Shown: positions 28,676 to 37,578, numbered from the stretch's first letter. The stretch is 64,000 bases of DNA from an uncultured Rhodospirillales bacterium (GCA_902825855.1 CADECW010000022.1:1-64000); one strand, 5' to 3'. Made by a program: numbers and translations. The notes: generated from the letters alone by a model not told the origin.

Positions 28676-29002
28676 ATGCGTCTCCAGCTCTTCGCCCTGG
28701 TGCTCGGCATCTCGGCCTTCAACGGCATCTTCTCGCCGCTCGTCCACCTCGTCGCCGCCTATAGCTTCGTCTGGGCGCCGCCCTGGTTGTCGACCGATCC
28801 CAGCGTCACCTTCTATTTCTCAAGCTTGATTCTCGCGACCACGACCTTGCTGGCGTCGGGCATCGCGTCGGCGCTGCTCGAGCAGTTGGTGCCGGCGTCG
28901 CGCGAGGCGCCGGGACCCAACCTGATTTGGGCAGCAATCGCGCTGATCCTGACATTCCCGGCGGTGGTGAGGCTCTTGCTCATATCGGGTGTGGCGCAAT
29001 AG
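28676..29002 (+). CDS. Small membrane protein, unknown function
   Basis: A 108-residue protein with three hydrophobic segments (about residues 3-25, 44-65 and 84-105) and a short acidic/basic break at VPASREAPG. It starts at the ATG at 28676, directly after the previous stop; an alternative start four codons earlier would overlap that gene. No family is recognised. It is the middle gene of a three-gene set of small membrane proteins downstream of the sodium symporter. Confidence 0.62.
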   Translation: MRLQLFALVLGISAFNGIFSPLVHLVAAYSFVWAPPWLSTDPSVTFYFSSLILATTTLLASGIASALLEQLVPASREAPGPNLIWAAIALILTFPAVVRLLLISGVAQ

Positions 29003-29011
29003 GCTTGCGGC

Positions 29012-29377
29012 ATGGACAGGGTGGAATTCCTTGCCGATTTCGTCGTCAAGCGAGGCTGCGCCTTCGCGCTGCTGGCGATCGGCACGGTGATGCTCGGCCT
29101 GTCCTACGATCTGGTCCTGTGTCTCAAGTCGGGCGCGATCCTGGAAGCGTTGCACGGCTCGGTGCTTGGCGTATTCGCTTATAACGCGCCGCGCTGGAAC
29201 CACCGCTCGACCGAGCTATGGGTGCTCTTGAACAAAGGCGAGGACCTGCCGCCAGACTATCCGCCAGAGCTTCTGCTTGAAGTGCTGCGCAAGACCTACG
29301 CGCGTTACGCCGAGTACAGCGCCGCGATAGCACTGGGACTGAGTCTCGCGGCGCTCGTGGTCTGGCTGATCCGCTAG
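29012..29377 (+). CDS. Small two-TM membrane protein, unknown function
   Basis: A 121-residue protein. One hydrophobic helix lies near residues 16-38 and a second at the very C-terminus (about 100-119). Between them is a soluble segment of about 55 residues (NHRSTELWVLLNKGEDLPPDYPPELLLEVL). The family is not recognised. It is the last gene of the three-gene set. Its TAG stop codon lies inside the terminal CTAG of a 76-bp repeat element, as if the repeat had inserted at or created the gene end. Confidence 0.62.
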   Translation: MDRVEFLADFVVKRGCAFALLAIGTVMLGLSYDLVLCLKSGAILEALHGSVLGVFAYNAPRWNHRSTELWVLLNKGEDLPPDYPPELLLEVLRKTYARYAEYSAAIALGLSLAALVVWLIR

Positions 29378-29449
29378 ATGCATGATGGGTCCAGCTGGAA
29401 TCAGCTGGACCCATCGTGCCTCCTGCAACGAGCATCTCCGGCGCTCTAG
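29374..29449 (+). repeat. Dispersed palindromic repeat, copy 1
   Basis: A 76-bp element bounded by CTAG at both ends. It shares GCATGAT, the block CCAGCTGGAATCAGCTGGAC, then TGCAAC and GCATCT-CGG, and a final CTCTAG, with an inverted copy at 42583-42653. Its terminal words are imperfect inverted repeats (CTAGATGC / GCTCTAG). The left CTAG contains the stop codon of the preceding gene. Confidence 0.75.
29381..29418 (+). terminator. Long hairpin inside repeat copy 1
   Basis: A stem of 17 pairs (14 perfect, then one G-T pair and two more) closes a GAAT loop centred at 29399.5. It can act as a terminator-like structure for the small membrane genes, although no T-tract follows. Confidence 0.55.
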
Positions 29450-29597
29450 TAGTTCACTTAGTCTGCAAATCCGAATGGAGGGCTTTAGGACTTTCGTCGA
29501 ACCGACCTTGGTCCAATTGCGCATGTCCTGAATGCTGGCCTACACGCGACTCAAGTAGACAGACAAAGTGTGTCGCCAACTTGGGGAGCAAACGCAT

Positions 29598-31223
29598 ATG
29601 GCAATGGCAGCAACGGCCGGCAGCGGCCCAGTCGTCACGCGGGAGGAGGAGCGTCGAGTCATCTTCGCTTCGTCCCTCGGCACGGTCTTCGAGTGGTACG
29701 ACTTCTATCTCTACGCCACTCTCGCGCCGTTCTTCGCGGCGTTGTTCTTTCCGCCGGGCAACGAGACGGCGGCGCTGTTGTCGGCCTTCGCCGCCTACGC
29801 GGCGGGCTTCCTGGTGCGCCCGTTCGGTGCCCTGGTATTCGGTCGGCTGGGTGATCTGGTCGGCCGTAAATACACCTTCCTCGTCACCATCCTGTTCATG
29901 GGCGCCTCGACCTTCGCGGTCGGCCTGCTGCCGACCTTCTCGGCGGTCGGCTGGCTGGCGCCGGTGCTGATGGTGACGCTGCGCCTCATCCAGGGCCTGG
30001 CGCTGGGCGGCGAGTACGGCGGTGCCGCGACCTACGTCGCCGAGCACGCGCCGAACGGCCGCCGTGGCTACGCGACGAGCTGGATCCAGACCACGGCGAC
30101 GCTCGGCTTCTTCATGTCGCTCGCGGTGATCGGCGCCTGCCGCATTTACATGGATCCCAAGGTCTTCGCCGACTGGGGCTGGCGCATCCCGTTCCTGGTG
30201 TCGCTGATCCTGCTGATATTCTCGGTCTATATCCGGCTCAGGCTGAACGAGTCGCCGCTGTTCCAGCAGATGAAAGCCGAGGGCAAGGGCTCGAAGTCGC
30301 CTCTGACCGACAGCTTCTTCCGCTATCCCAACAACCGCTATGTGCTGCTTGCGCTGCTGGGCGCGACGGCCGGCCAGGGCGTGGTCTGGTACACCGGCCA
30401 GTTCTATGCCCTGTTCTTCCTGCTGATCACGCTCAAGCTCGACTACGTGGCGGCCTACTCGCTGGTCGCGGTGTCGCTGCTGATCGGCACGCCGATGTTC
30501 ATCTTCTTCGGCTGGCTGAGCGACCGCATCGGACGGCTGAAGATCATCATGGCCGGCTGCCTGGTCGCGGCCCTCACCTACTTCCCGCTGTTCGGGGCGC
30601 TCACGCACTACGTGAACCCTGATCTCGAGGCGTTCCAGAACAAGACCAAGATCTCGGTCACGGCCGATCCGGCGCAGTGCAACTTCCACATCTTCGTCGG
30701 TCCGTGGTCGAAGTTCACGGAATGCGACCGGGCCAAGGATGCGCTGACCAAGGCCGGTCTCTCTTTCACATCGGTGAACGGCGCGGCGGGCTCGCCGGTC
30801 GTGATCGCCATCAACGACAAGAAGCTCGAGGGCTTCGACGCCAAGGAAGGCTTGCCCAAGCTGAACGCGGCACTGAAGGAAGCAGGCTTCGTCGCCGGCG
30901 CCGACCTCAAGAAGGTCAACTGGTTCATGGCCGAGCTGGTCCTGGTGGTCATGCTGGTCTATGTGACCATGGTGTACGGGCCGATCGCGGCCTTCCTGGT
31001 CGAGATGTTCCCGACCAACATCAGGTACACATCGATGTCGCTGCCCTATCATATCGGCAACGGCTGGTTCGGCGGCATGCTGCCCTTGCTGGCGACCGCG
31101 CTGGTCGCCTGGTCGGGCGACATCTACTACGGCCTGTGGTACCCGATCGGCATCGCCATCATGTCGCTGATCATCGGGACACTGTTCCTGCGCGAGACCA
31201 AGGACGCGAACATCACGAGATAG
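29598..31223 (+). CDS. MFS transporter, metabolite:H+ symporter (MHS) family
   Basis: A 541-residue carrier with the MHS hallmarks SLGTVFEWYDFYLYATLAP at the N-terminus, GRLGDLVGRKYTF in the loop after helix 2, and GGEYGGAATYVAEHAP. Such carriers import organic acids or osmolytes such as shikimate, alpha-ketoglutarate, citrate or proline. It is about 100 residues longer than usual. A hydrophilic insertion at roughly residues 340-438, between two membrane helices, carries two Cys (DPAQCNFHIF, TECDRAKDAL). GGGGAG precedes the ATG at 29598; an upstream in-frame start at 29568 is less well placed. A strong terminator follows. Confidence 0.85.
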   Translation: MAMAATAGSGPVVTREEERRVIFASSLGTVFEWYDFYLYATLAPFFAALFFPPGNETAALLSAFAAYAAGFLVRPFGALVFGRLGDLVGRKYTFLVTILFMGASTFAVGLLPTFSAVGWLAPVLMVTLRLIQGLALGGEYGGAATYVAEHAPNGRRGYATSWIQTTATLGFFMSLAVIGACRIYMDPKVFADWGWRIPFLVSLILLIFSVYIRLRLNESPLFQQMKAEGKGSKSPLTDSFFRYPNNRYVLLALLGATAGQGVVWYTGQFYALFFLLITLKLDYVAAYSLVAVSLLIGTPMFIFFGWLSDRIGRLKIIMAGCLVAALTYFPLFGALTHYVNPDLEAFQNKTKISVTADPAQCNFHIFVGPWSKFTECDRAKDALTKAGLSFTSVNGAAGSPVVIAINDKKLEGFDAKEGLPKLNAALKEAGFVAGADLKKVNWFMAELVLVVMLVYVTMVYGPIAAFLVEMFPTNIRYTSMSLPYHIGNGWFGGMLPLLATALVAWSGDIYYGLWYPIGIAIMSLIIGTLFLRETKDANITR

Positions 31224-31247
31224 GTCGACGCACGATCCGAGAACGAG

Positions 31248-31272
31248 CCGGCGGCCGTGAGGCCGCCGGTTT
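31248..31272 (+). terminator. Rho-independent terminator after the MHS transporter
   Basis: A perfect 9-bp stem (CCGGCGGCC / GGCCGCCGG) with a GTGA loop, followed directly by TTT and a T-rich stretch. Confidence 0.8.
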
Positions 31273-31340
31273 CAATTTGGCGCATTGCCATCGCATGCGT
31301 GGCGGGGGACCTTCGGCCTTGCAGTTTTCCAGGATCCGCC

Positions 31341-31871
31341 ATGAATCTCGACGCCATCGCCATCGGCCACAATCCGCCCGAGGACGTGAACACCATCATC
31401 GAAGTGGCGATCGGCGGCGAGCCCGTGAAATACGAGATGGACAAGGCCGCGGGCACGCTGGTGGTCGACCGCTTCCTCTACACGCCGATGCGCTATCCGG
31501 GGAACTACGGCTTCGTGCCCCATACGCTGTCCGACGACGGCGATCCGATCGACGTGCTGGTCGCCAACACGCGCCCCATCATCCCCGGGGCGGTGATGAA
31601 CGTGCGGCCGATCGGCGTGCTGCGCATGGAGGATGATGGCGGCGGCGACGAGAAGATCATTGCCGTTCCCTCGTCGCGCATCACCCAGCGCTACGTCAAC
31701 GTGAAGACGCATACCGACCTGCCGGACATCACGCGTCACCAGATCGAACACTTCTTCGTCCACTACAAGGACCTCGAGCCCGGCAAGTGGGTGAAGCTCC
31801 TGGGCTGGGGCGATGTCGCGGAGGCCCACCGCCTCATCGCCGAGGCGATCGACCGCGCCCGCCGGAAGTGA
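31341..31871 (+). CDS. ppa: Inorganic pyrophosphatase, family I
   Basis: A 176-residue cytoplasmic Mg-dependent enzyme that hydrolyses pyrophosphate to phosphate and drives biosynthetic reactions. Active-site blocks are visible: [34 protein letters not shown] and the signature DGDPIDVLV with its clustered Asp residues. [10 protein letters not shown] and KDLEPGKWV follow. Length is the usual prokaryotic type. The ATG at 31341 gives the standard N-terminus. Its last 38 bases overlap the 3' end of the convergent XRE regulator gene. Confidence 0.95.
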   Translation: MNLDAIAIGHNPPEDVNTIIEVAIGGEPVKYEMDKAAGTLVVDRFLYTPMRYPGNYGFVPHTLSDDGDPIDVLVANTRPIIPGAVMNVRPIGVLRMEDDGGGDEKIIAVPSSRITQRYVNVKTHTDLPDITRHQIEHFFVHYKDLEPGKWVKLLGWGDVAEAHRLIAEAIDRARRK

Positions 31872-32667
31872 CGTTGCCGGCCCAGCGACGGAAGGCATCG
31901 CGGGTCTCGTCGTCCATGGGAAAGAAGCTTTCGACGCGCAGCTCCTGCAGGGTGACGTCGCGCGGCGTGCCGAGCGTGGCGATGGTCGTGAAAAGCCGGA
32001 GCGCCGTCGCCCCCTTCTGGAAGAGCATCGGCAGCACGGGACTGTCGCCGGCCGACGCCGGCGCCTGAGCCATCGCGGCGCGCACGCCGGGATATCTCGC
32101 GAGCCGCTGCGCCAGGGCCGCCGTCTGCTTCGTGCCGTCGACCGCTGCATCGGCCTCGACGCTGCGCACGAAGTAGGACACGACCTCCGCCCAGTTCGTC
32201 AGGTGCGGCTTCAATACGTCGGGGCCGACGAGCGCATCGGCGAGGTTGATCGCGGCGCCGGGCTTCAGCGGGCCGACCAGGAACTCGACCATCGCCACGG
32301 CACCCTTGTTGGCCTGCACGAGGTTCCAGCGGCGATCGACGACGACGGCGGGGAAGGGCTCCTGCTGGGCCAGCATGTAGTCGAGCGCGCCGCGGATCGG
32401 CGCCAGCGTGTCGGCGCCGAGATCGGCTTCACTCCAGGCCGGCGCATAGCCTGCGGCCAGAAGCAGCTCGTTGGCCTGGCGCAGCTGCATGTCGAGCGCC
32501 GATGACAGGCGCAGCACCATGTCGCGACTTGGCCTGGTCCGGCCGAGCTCGAGGAAGCTCAGATGGCGTTGCGAACAGTCGGCCGCCGTCGCGAGCCGGA
32601 ACTGCGAAAGGCCTCGTCGTTTGCGCCACCACGCAAGTCGGGCCGGGAAGGCGGACGAGGCTGTCAT
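31834..32667 (-). CDS. XRE-family regulator with MmyB-like ligand-binding domain
   Basis: A 277-residue regulator. Residues 8-65 form an XRE helix-turn-helix ([37 protein letters not shown]). The remainder matches the MmyB-like domain of many proteobacterial and actinobacterial regulators, with [26 protein letters not shown] and the C-terminal [30 protein letters not shown]. Ligands of this domain are thought to be fatty acid-like or other small hydrophobic molecules. The ATG at 32667 is 66 bp from the divergent hydroxyacid dehydrogenase gene, which is its most likely target. The open frame runs on far upstream, but only antisense to that gene. The 3' end overlaps ppa by 38 bases. Confidence 0.88.
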   Translation of the reverse strand: MTASSAFPARLAWWRKRRGLSQFRLATAADCSQRHLSFLELGRTRPSRDMVLRLSSALDMQLRQANELLLAAGYAPAWSEADLGADTLAPIRGALDYMLAQQEPFPAVVVDRRWNLVQANKGAVAMVEFLVGPLKPGAAINLADALVGPDVLKPHLTNWAEVVSYFVRSVEADAAVDGTKQTAALAQRLARYPGVRAAMAQAPASAGDSPVLPMLFQKGATALRLFTTIATLGTPRDVTLQELRVESFFPMDDETRDAFRRWAGNVTSGGRGRSPRR

Positions 32668-32733
32668 GACTACCTGGGATGTAGTTGATCGGCTGAGCCG
32701 GGGCCGGGATAGTGCCGCACGAAGGACGTGTTG

Positions 32734-33708
32734 ATGAAGATCGCTTTTGCCGGATTCTTTGCCATTCGCCTCGCCGAGATGGTGCGTGGCAACCTGTCGA
32801 TTCCTTGCGAGGCCGTCGAGGGCGACGAGACGGCGATCCTGCCGGACCTGGTCGATGCCGACGTGCTGGTATCCATGGGCTTCACGCGGCCGATGGCGGA
32901 TGCGGCGCCCCGCCTCGGCCTGGTGCAGGTGCCGGGTGCGGGCCTCGACCGCATCGACCGCAGCGTCATGCGGCCGGGCCTGCGGCTCGCCAATGCCTAC
33001 GGTCACGAGGCCGGCATCGCCGAATACATCATGGGCGCGATGCTTGCGCTGACGCGCTCGTTCGGCAGCCTCGATGCCAGCCTGCGTCAGGGCCGTTGGG
33101 ACAGCCAGTGGGCCGTCGGCACACCGATGCCGCCGCCGTCGCCCGAGCTTGCCGGCAAGACCTTGGGCATCCTGGGGTTCGGCCATATCGGCGAGGCGCT
33201 CGCCCGCCGCGCCGCGGCCTTCGACATGAAGGTCTGCGCCGTTCGCCGGCAGGCGCAGAAGGACATGCCGGCAGGCGTGTCGTTCATCGGCGGTCCCGAT
33301 CGCCTCGAGGAGGTGCTGGGCGCCGCCGACTACCTCGCCATCACGCTCTCGCTCTCGCCCGAGACACGCAACCTGCTGGACGATCGCCGTCTGGCGCTGA
33401 TGAAACCCACCGCCCATCTGATCAACGTCGCACGCGCCGAGATCGTCGATGAGAACGCGCTCTACCGCGCGCTGAGCCGCGGCAAGCTCGCCGGCGCTGC
33501 CCTCGATGTCTGGTACCGCTACCCCACGGCGCCCGGACCGACCTTGCCCGCCAACCAGCCCTTCCACGAGCTCGCCAACGTGATCCTGACGCCGCACGTC
33601 TCGGGCTGGACCGAAGGCATGCTCGAGGCGCGAGCGAAGCTGATCGCCGCCAACATCGAGCGCACGGCGCGCGGCGAGAGGCCGCTGAACGAGATCGAGC
33701 CGCGGTGA
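32734..33708 (+). CDS. D-isomer 2-hydroxyacid dehydrogenase family protein
   Basis: A 324-residue NAD(P)-dependent oxidoreductase of the D-2-hydroxyacid dehydrogenase family, reducing 2-keto acids or oxidising D-2-hydroxy acids. The dinucleotide motif is GILGFGHIGEALARR. The catalytic Arg lies in NVARAEIVDENAL and the catalytic His in LTPHVSGWTEGM. The ATG at 32734 follows GAAGGA at seven bases. Its stop overlaps the GTG of the MFS gene (GTGA), so the carrier and the enzyme are coupled, and the probable substrate is a hydroxy or keto monocarboxylate taken up by that carrier. The divergent XRE/MmyB regulator likely controls the pair. Confidence 0.88.
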   Translation: MKIAFAGFFAIRLAEMVRGNLSIPCEAVEGDETAILPDLVDADVLVSMGFTRPMADAAPRLGLVQVPGAGLDRIDRSVMRPGLRLANAYGHEAGIAEYIMGAMLALTRSFGSLDASLRQGRWDSQWAVGTPMPPPSPELAGKTLGILGFGHIGEALARRAAAFDMKVCAVRRQAQKDMPAGVSFIGGPDRLEEVLGAADYLAITLSLSPETRNLLDDRRLALMKPTAHLINVARAEIVDENALYRALSRGKLAGAALDVWYRYPTAPGPTLPANQPFHELANVILTPHVSGWTEGMLEARAKLIAANIERTARGERPLNEIEPR

Positions 33709-35003
33709 GGAGCTGGCAGCAGCGCCTGCCGTTCTATTACGGCTGGCTGATCATCGGCATCGCCTTCGTGACCATGGCAGTCGCGGTCACCGCGCGCACG
33801 TCCTTCTCGCTGCTGTTGCCGCCGCTGATCGGCGAATTCGGCTGGGATCGCGGGCTCGCCGCGGGCGCCTTCTCCTTCGGCTTTCTCGTCTCCGCGGTTC
33901 TGGGCCCGATCGTCGGGCGCATCATGGACCGCAAGGGGCCGCGCATCGTGATCGAATGCGGCGTGGCCATGGTGACCAGCGGCCTCCTGCTCGCGACCGT
34001 CATTGCCAATCCCTGGCAGTTCTATGCAACTCTCGGGGTGCTGGTGGGCGCGGGCGCCAACCTCATGACCTTCACCGCCCATTCCCAGTTCCTGCCGCAC
34101 TGGTTCGTGCGCCGCCGGGCGCTCGCCATCAGCATCGCCTTTTCCGGCGTCGGAGTCGGCGCCATCGTGCTGCTGCCCTGGCTGCAGTCGATGATCGAGC
34201 GCGAGGGTTGGCGGCAGGCCTGCTGGGCAATGGGCCTGCTCGTGCTGTTCATCCTGGGACCGCTGAACCTCTTCGTCTGGAGACGGCCGCAGGACATCGG
34301 CCTGTTGCCCGACGGCCAGTCCCAGGCTGCCGCGACGACTCTGCGTGCGCGAGCGAGCATCGTCGACCGGGAGTGGACCTCCATCGAATGGACCCTGGCA
34401 CGCGCGCTCAGGACGGCGCGCTTCTGGTGGATCGCGCTTGGCTTCGCCTGCGCGCTGTTCGCCTGGTACGCCATCCAGGTGCACCAGACCAAGTACCTGA
34501 TCGAGGTTGGCTTTTCGCCGATCGTGGCCGCCTGGGCGCTGGGCATCGTGAGCGTCGTCGGCATCCCCGGCCAGATCGGGCTCGGCGCGCTGTCCGACCG
34601 CATCGGCCGCGAATGGATATGGACGGCGGGCTGCGCGGGCTTCGCCGTCTGTTACGCTGCCCTGATCGCCCTCGAACACTCGCCGTCCCCGCTGTTGCTA
34701 TGGCTGATGGTGGTCTCGCAGGGCGCGCTCGGCTACGCCCTCACCTCGGTGATGGGTCCGATCGTCGCCGAAATCTTCGAAGGGCCGCACTACGGCTCGA
34801 TCTTCGGAATGCTCACCGTCGCGCTGATCGGCGGCGGCGCAGCCGGCCCCTGGCTCACCGGCGCAATCCACGACATGACCGGCAGCTACCGGCTCGCCTT
34901 TGTCCTCGCCATCGCGTGCTGCATCGTATCGGCGATCGCGATCTGGATCGCAGCCCCGCGCAAGGTGCGTCCTGTGCCCGGCCGCGTCCTCGGGCAAGGC
35001 TAG
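33705..35003 (+). CDS. MFS transporter, oxalate/monocarboxylate-like
   Basis: A 432-residue twelve-helix carrier. The opening PFYYGWLIIGIAFVTMAVAVTARTSFSLLLPPL and the pattern FGWDRG resemble the OxlT/monocarboxylate branch of MFS proteins, with GRIMDRKGPR in the loop after helix 2. It starts with GTG inside the stop of the hydroxyacid dehydrogenase gene. The context suggests uptake of the organic acid that this enzyme uses. The substrate is not identifiable from sequence. Confidence 0.85.
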   Translation: MRSWQQRLPFYYGWLIIGIAFVTMAVAVTARTSFSLLLPPLIGEFGWDRGLAAGAFSFGFLVSAVLGPIVGRIMDRKGPRIVIECGVAMVTSGLLLATVIANPWQFYATLGVLVGAGANLMTFTAHSQFLPHWFVRRRALAISIAFSGVGVGAIVLLPWLQSMIEREGWRQACWAMGLLVLFILGPLNLFVWRRPQDIGLLPDGQSQAAATTLRARASIVDREWTSIEWTLARALRTARFWWIALGFACALFAWYAIQVHQTKYLIEVGFSPIVAAWALGIVSVVGIPGQIGLGALSDRIGREWIWTAGCAGFAVCYAALIALEHSPSPLLLWLMVVSQGALGYALTSVMGPIVAEIFEGPHYGSIFGMLTVALIGGGAAGPWLTGAIHDMTGSYRLAFVLAIACCIVSAIAIWIAAPRKVRPVPGRVLGQG

Positions 35004-35139
35004 CCGGACTCGTCCTACGACAGTGTCGGCTGTCGGCTTTCAGGCGCGCAAGGACAGGATGCGGTAGTGCGACTCGCACACTAGCGCCGAGCTTCGGTGT
35101 CTGCCTACTCTTGCCCGCCGCAAATGAAATGGAGGAACG

Positions 35140-35256
35140 ATGCGTCAGCTCATCGACGTCGTGACCACCATCGCGGTCGGTGCCGCCGTGCTGGTCGGCA
35201 TCGGCCTTGCCATTTCGTTTTCGTCGACTGTGGTTGAGCTGGTGGCGCTTCGATAG
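35140..35256 (+). CDS. Single-TM microprotein (38 aa)
   Basis: A 38-residue open frame with one strongly hydrophobic helix (TTIAVGAAVLVGIGLAISFS), an N-terminal MRQLID and a C-terminal VVELVALR. GGAGG stands exactly four bases before the ATG. It stands alone between the MFS gene and the next coding region. No family is recognised. The strong ribosome site and the complete membrane helix support it as a real small protein; its short length keeps the confidence moderate. Confidence 0.5.
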   Translation: MRQLIDVVTTIAVGAAVLVGIGLAISFSSTVVELVALR

Positions 35257-35379
35257 CCGCCTGGGTTTCCGCTGATCGAGGACATCCGACGATCCAGTAA
35301 GGCGCATGTAATTGCGGAGACTTAACCTTGCAGTCGGGGTGGAGGGCCGTAAGCGGAGCAGCCCAAGGAGAGAGCACAC

Positions 35380-35811
35380 ATTCAAGCTTTCTTCGCCATT
35401 GCGCTGGCTCTTGTCCTGGCGACGACAGCAAGCGCCCAAGATAAGGATTCGGGCATCGGCCCGCCGGTAACCTGCGTCGCAAGGGGGTACTGGACCAGCA
35501 CCGGAGACGCGCATCTTGTCATTCATCGCCTGAACCAGACGACCGGCGCGGCCAGTATCGAGGGCTTCGACTCCAACGGAATCCGCTGGACGAGCGCTGC
35601 AACCAAACGTTGGGTCTTCAAGGACGGCGTCTTGGAATACAACAGGGACAACAAGGTTCGCTATCGTCTTGCCGTGAAAGAGATGGCGTTGACGGGCTCC
35701 TACTCCAACGCCCAGGCTCCGCAACTGTCGCGAGACAACATCACGTATCAGTGCGACGGTCCCATCGATCGGGTCATTGTGCGGCAGGACCAACTCGTAC
35801 CAAACCCGTAA
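35380..35811 (+). CDS. Exported protein of unknown function with probable ATT start
   Basis: The frame codes for 143 residues with a textbook signal peptide (QAFFAIALALVLATTASA, then cleavage before QDKDSG). The mature domain has about 115 residues, two Cys (VTCVARGYW and YQCDGPI) and no family that I recognise. There is no ATG, GTG or TTG between the upstream in-frame TAA at 35350 and the signal peptide. The only suitably placed initiator is ATT at 35380, seven bases after AAGGAGAG. ATT initiation is known for a few genes such as infC. A sequencing error or a lost start codon are the alternatives. Standard gene callers would miss or truncate this gene. Confidence 0.6.
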   Translation: MQAFFAIALALVLATTASAQDKDSGIGPPVTCVARGYWTSTGDAHLVIHRLNQTTGAASIEGFDSNGIRWTSAATKRWVFKDGVLEYNRDNKVRYRLAVKEMALTGSYSNAQAPQLSRDNITYQCDGPIDRVIVRQDQLVPNP

Positions 35812-35831
35812 GGCGCTCGGCCGGTAGCGCC
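35812..35831 (+). terminator. Hairpin at the end of the exported-protein gene
   Basis: A perfect 6-bp stem (GGCGCT / AGCGCC) with an 8-base loop begins one base after the TAA. There is no T-tract. Confidence 0.4.
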
Positions 35832-35964
35832 CGCAGGCAGGCGCAGACTGGAATTGCGCCGTCACCACGTCGACGGCCCCAGTCCACTACGGCTTCCAGT
35901 GTGATACGGTGATCTTTCCGAGGCGCCTGCGCGCCGTCCCACTCCGCCCGGGGAGCCCGGTCTG

Positions 35965-37578
35965 ATGTCCTTGTTCGAATCGTTTGCCGCCAAGATCATT
36001 TCGGACCACGAGATACAGATTTTCTATCGCATCGACGGCGTCAATATCGTGTCAGGACCAGGTATCAGTCTGGCTGGGGCGGCGCCCGGACCCGGCATTC
36101 CGGAAGATCAGGCCGCGGCGTTGGCGGGACGGTACGGCAAGACGCCGATCTGGAAGCGCGCAGCATCCAGCGGAGTCGGCCAGGATTTCCACCCGCATAT
36201 CCGCGACGTCGTGGGCGGCAAGCGCGAGGATTTGGCAACGCGCTGGAGCCTGGAAGACGCGGCCCGCCGGCTTGTCGGTTCGGCAGCGCTCTATGAAGAG
36301 GATATCGCTCGCACCGCACGCGTCGAAAAGCAGATGTTCCTGTCCTTCAACGAGGCGGCACGCAAGCGGCTGGCGACCTATGCGATCGCCAGCCCTGGAC
36401 TGGTCGTCTCCTGCAAGGACATGACGCTGACGCTCTTCAAGACCGGACATGGCTTCGCCGCCACGACACTGGAATTGTCGCGCCCGGACCGCGGGAAGGT
36501 TACGGCGATCGAACTGCTCGAAGGCCAGATATCGATCAGTCGGTTCGGCACGATGGTCTGGACCGATGTAGAGAACAACGCGTCTGCAAAGTCCCAACCC
36601 TTCAGGCTTGCCGAACTCGTCCAGCGGTTCGTCCTCGGCGAGAAGGCCGAGGCGCTTCCCGAACGGGTGACGACCTTCACCTATGCCCAGTTCGCCGAGC
36701 CGCTGCCGACTCCGGCACGCGATCTCTTTGCGCTCCACCTGGCACGGCACTATTCCAGCGACTACCGGACGGCGATGGAGATCGAAGGCGTCGCCTTCGT
36801 GCGCGACTTCGAGACGGTCCGACATGCCGTGGCCTTGGAGGGCGCGGCAACGGTGGTCGGAGCCGAACTGGACGCGTCCCATCAGCCGGAATTCCTGCGC
36901 AACTTCCGCACGGGTACCTTTCACCGGCACTACGTGCCCGTGGCCCTGCTGGCACGCCACGAGCACGTGTTCCTCGTGCGCCGGACCTCCGCTGCCGTCC
37001 TGACCCAGGCCGAAATGCGCGATTCGCACCAGACGGCGCAGCGGCTGCAGGAACTGCGCGAAGCCTGCCTGATGTTCCGCCTGTGCTACCGCTTCTCAGA
37101 GTTGAGCGCGGTCACGATGCACAACAGCCTCAACAACGCCTTCAGGCAGGTCCTCCATCTCGACCGGATGACCGAGGAGCTGAACACGGATGTCGACACC
37201 TTCGAAGCGTATCTGCGGGCACTTCGGAAGTCGGAGGAAAACCGCAAGGAGGAGGAGAAGCATCGTCGCTACTACTGGGTCACGGTGATCGGAGCCGGCG
37301 CGCTGGCGGGGCTGACAATGTTCTCGATCACCAAGGAAATCCTCGAAATCGTCATCCATGACAAACCGCCCAGTATGGTCGTCCGGCACATCATGGCGAT
37401 TTGCGGCTGCGCGCAGTCGGAGGTTCCGAAGGTTGCCGGGCTTGTCCTGGGAGTCCTCATAGCAATCTTCGGATGGATCATCGCCCATCTGCGCGGACCC
37501 AAGGCCGGTCATGCCGACCACAAGACCATGCACCTCATGCTCGAGCATATGATCGAGGAACGTATGTCGAGCAAGTAG
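35965..37578 (+). CDS. CorA-topology membrane protein of unknown function
   Basis: A 537-residue protein. Residues 1-340 are a soluble mixed domain without a recognised motif. Residues 350-435 are long charged helices with coiled-coil character (ALRKSEENRKEEEKHRRYY). Two membrane helices end the protein at about 437-456 and 489-508, with a His-rich tail. This layout is like CorA-type metal channels, but the CorA GMN motif is absent. GGGGAGC precedes the ATG. It is the first gene of a three-gene cassette: the exported-protein gene starts 26 bp later and the STAND ATPase gene overlaps that one. By analogy with conflict systems it could be the membrane-acting component. This is inference. Confidence 0.7.
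   Translation: MSLFESFAAKIISDHEIQIFYRIDGVNIVSGPGISLAGAAPGPGIPEDQAAALAGRYGKTPIWKRAASSGVGQDFHPHIRDVVGGKREDLATRWSLEDAARRLVGSAALYEEDIARTARVEKQMFLSFNEAARKRLATYAIASPGLVVSCKDMTLTLFKTGHGFAATTLELSRPDRGKVTAIELLEGQISISRFGTMVWTDVENNASAKSQPFRLAELVQRFVLGEKAEALPERVTTFTYAQFAEPLPTPARDLFALHLARHYSSDYRTAMEIEGVAFVRDFETVRHAVALEGAATVVGAELDASHQPEFLRNFRTGTFHRHYVPVALLARHEHVFLVRRTSAAVLTQAEMRDSHQTAQRLQELREACLMFRLCYRFSELSAVTMHNSLNNAFRQVLHLDRMTEELNTDVDTFEAYLRALRKSEENRKEEEKHRRYYWVTVIGAGALAGLTMFSITKEILEIVIHDKPPSMVVRHIMAICGCAQSEVPKVAGLVLGVLIAIFGWIIAHLRGPKAGHADHKTMHLMLEHMIEERMSSK

Noticed and set aside
32668..33597. 310-codon upstream extension of the XRE regulator frame
   Set aside because: It is antisense to the hydroxyacid dehydrogenase. 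The helix-turn-helix begins right after the ATG at 32667, as is normal for the family.
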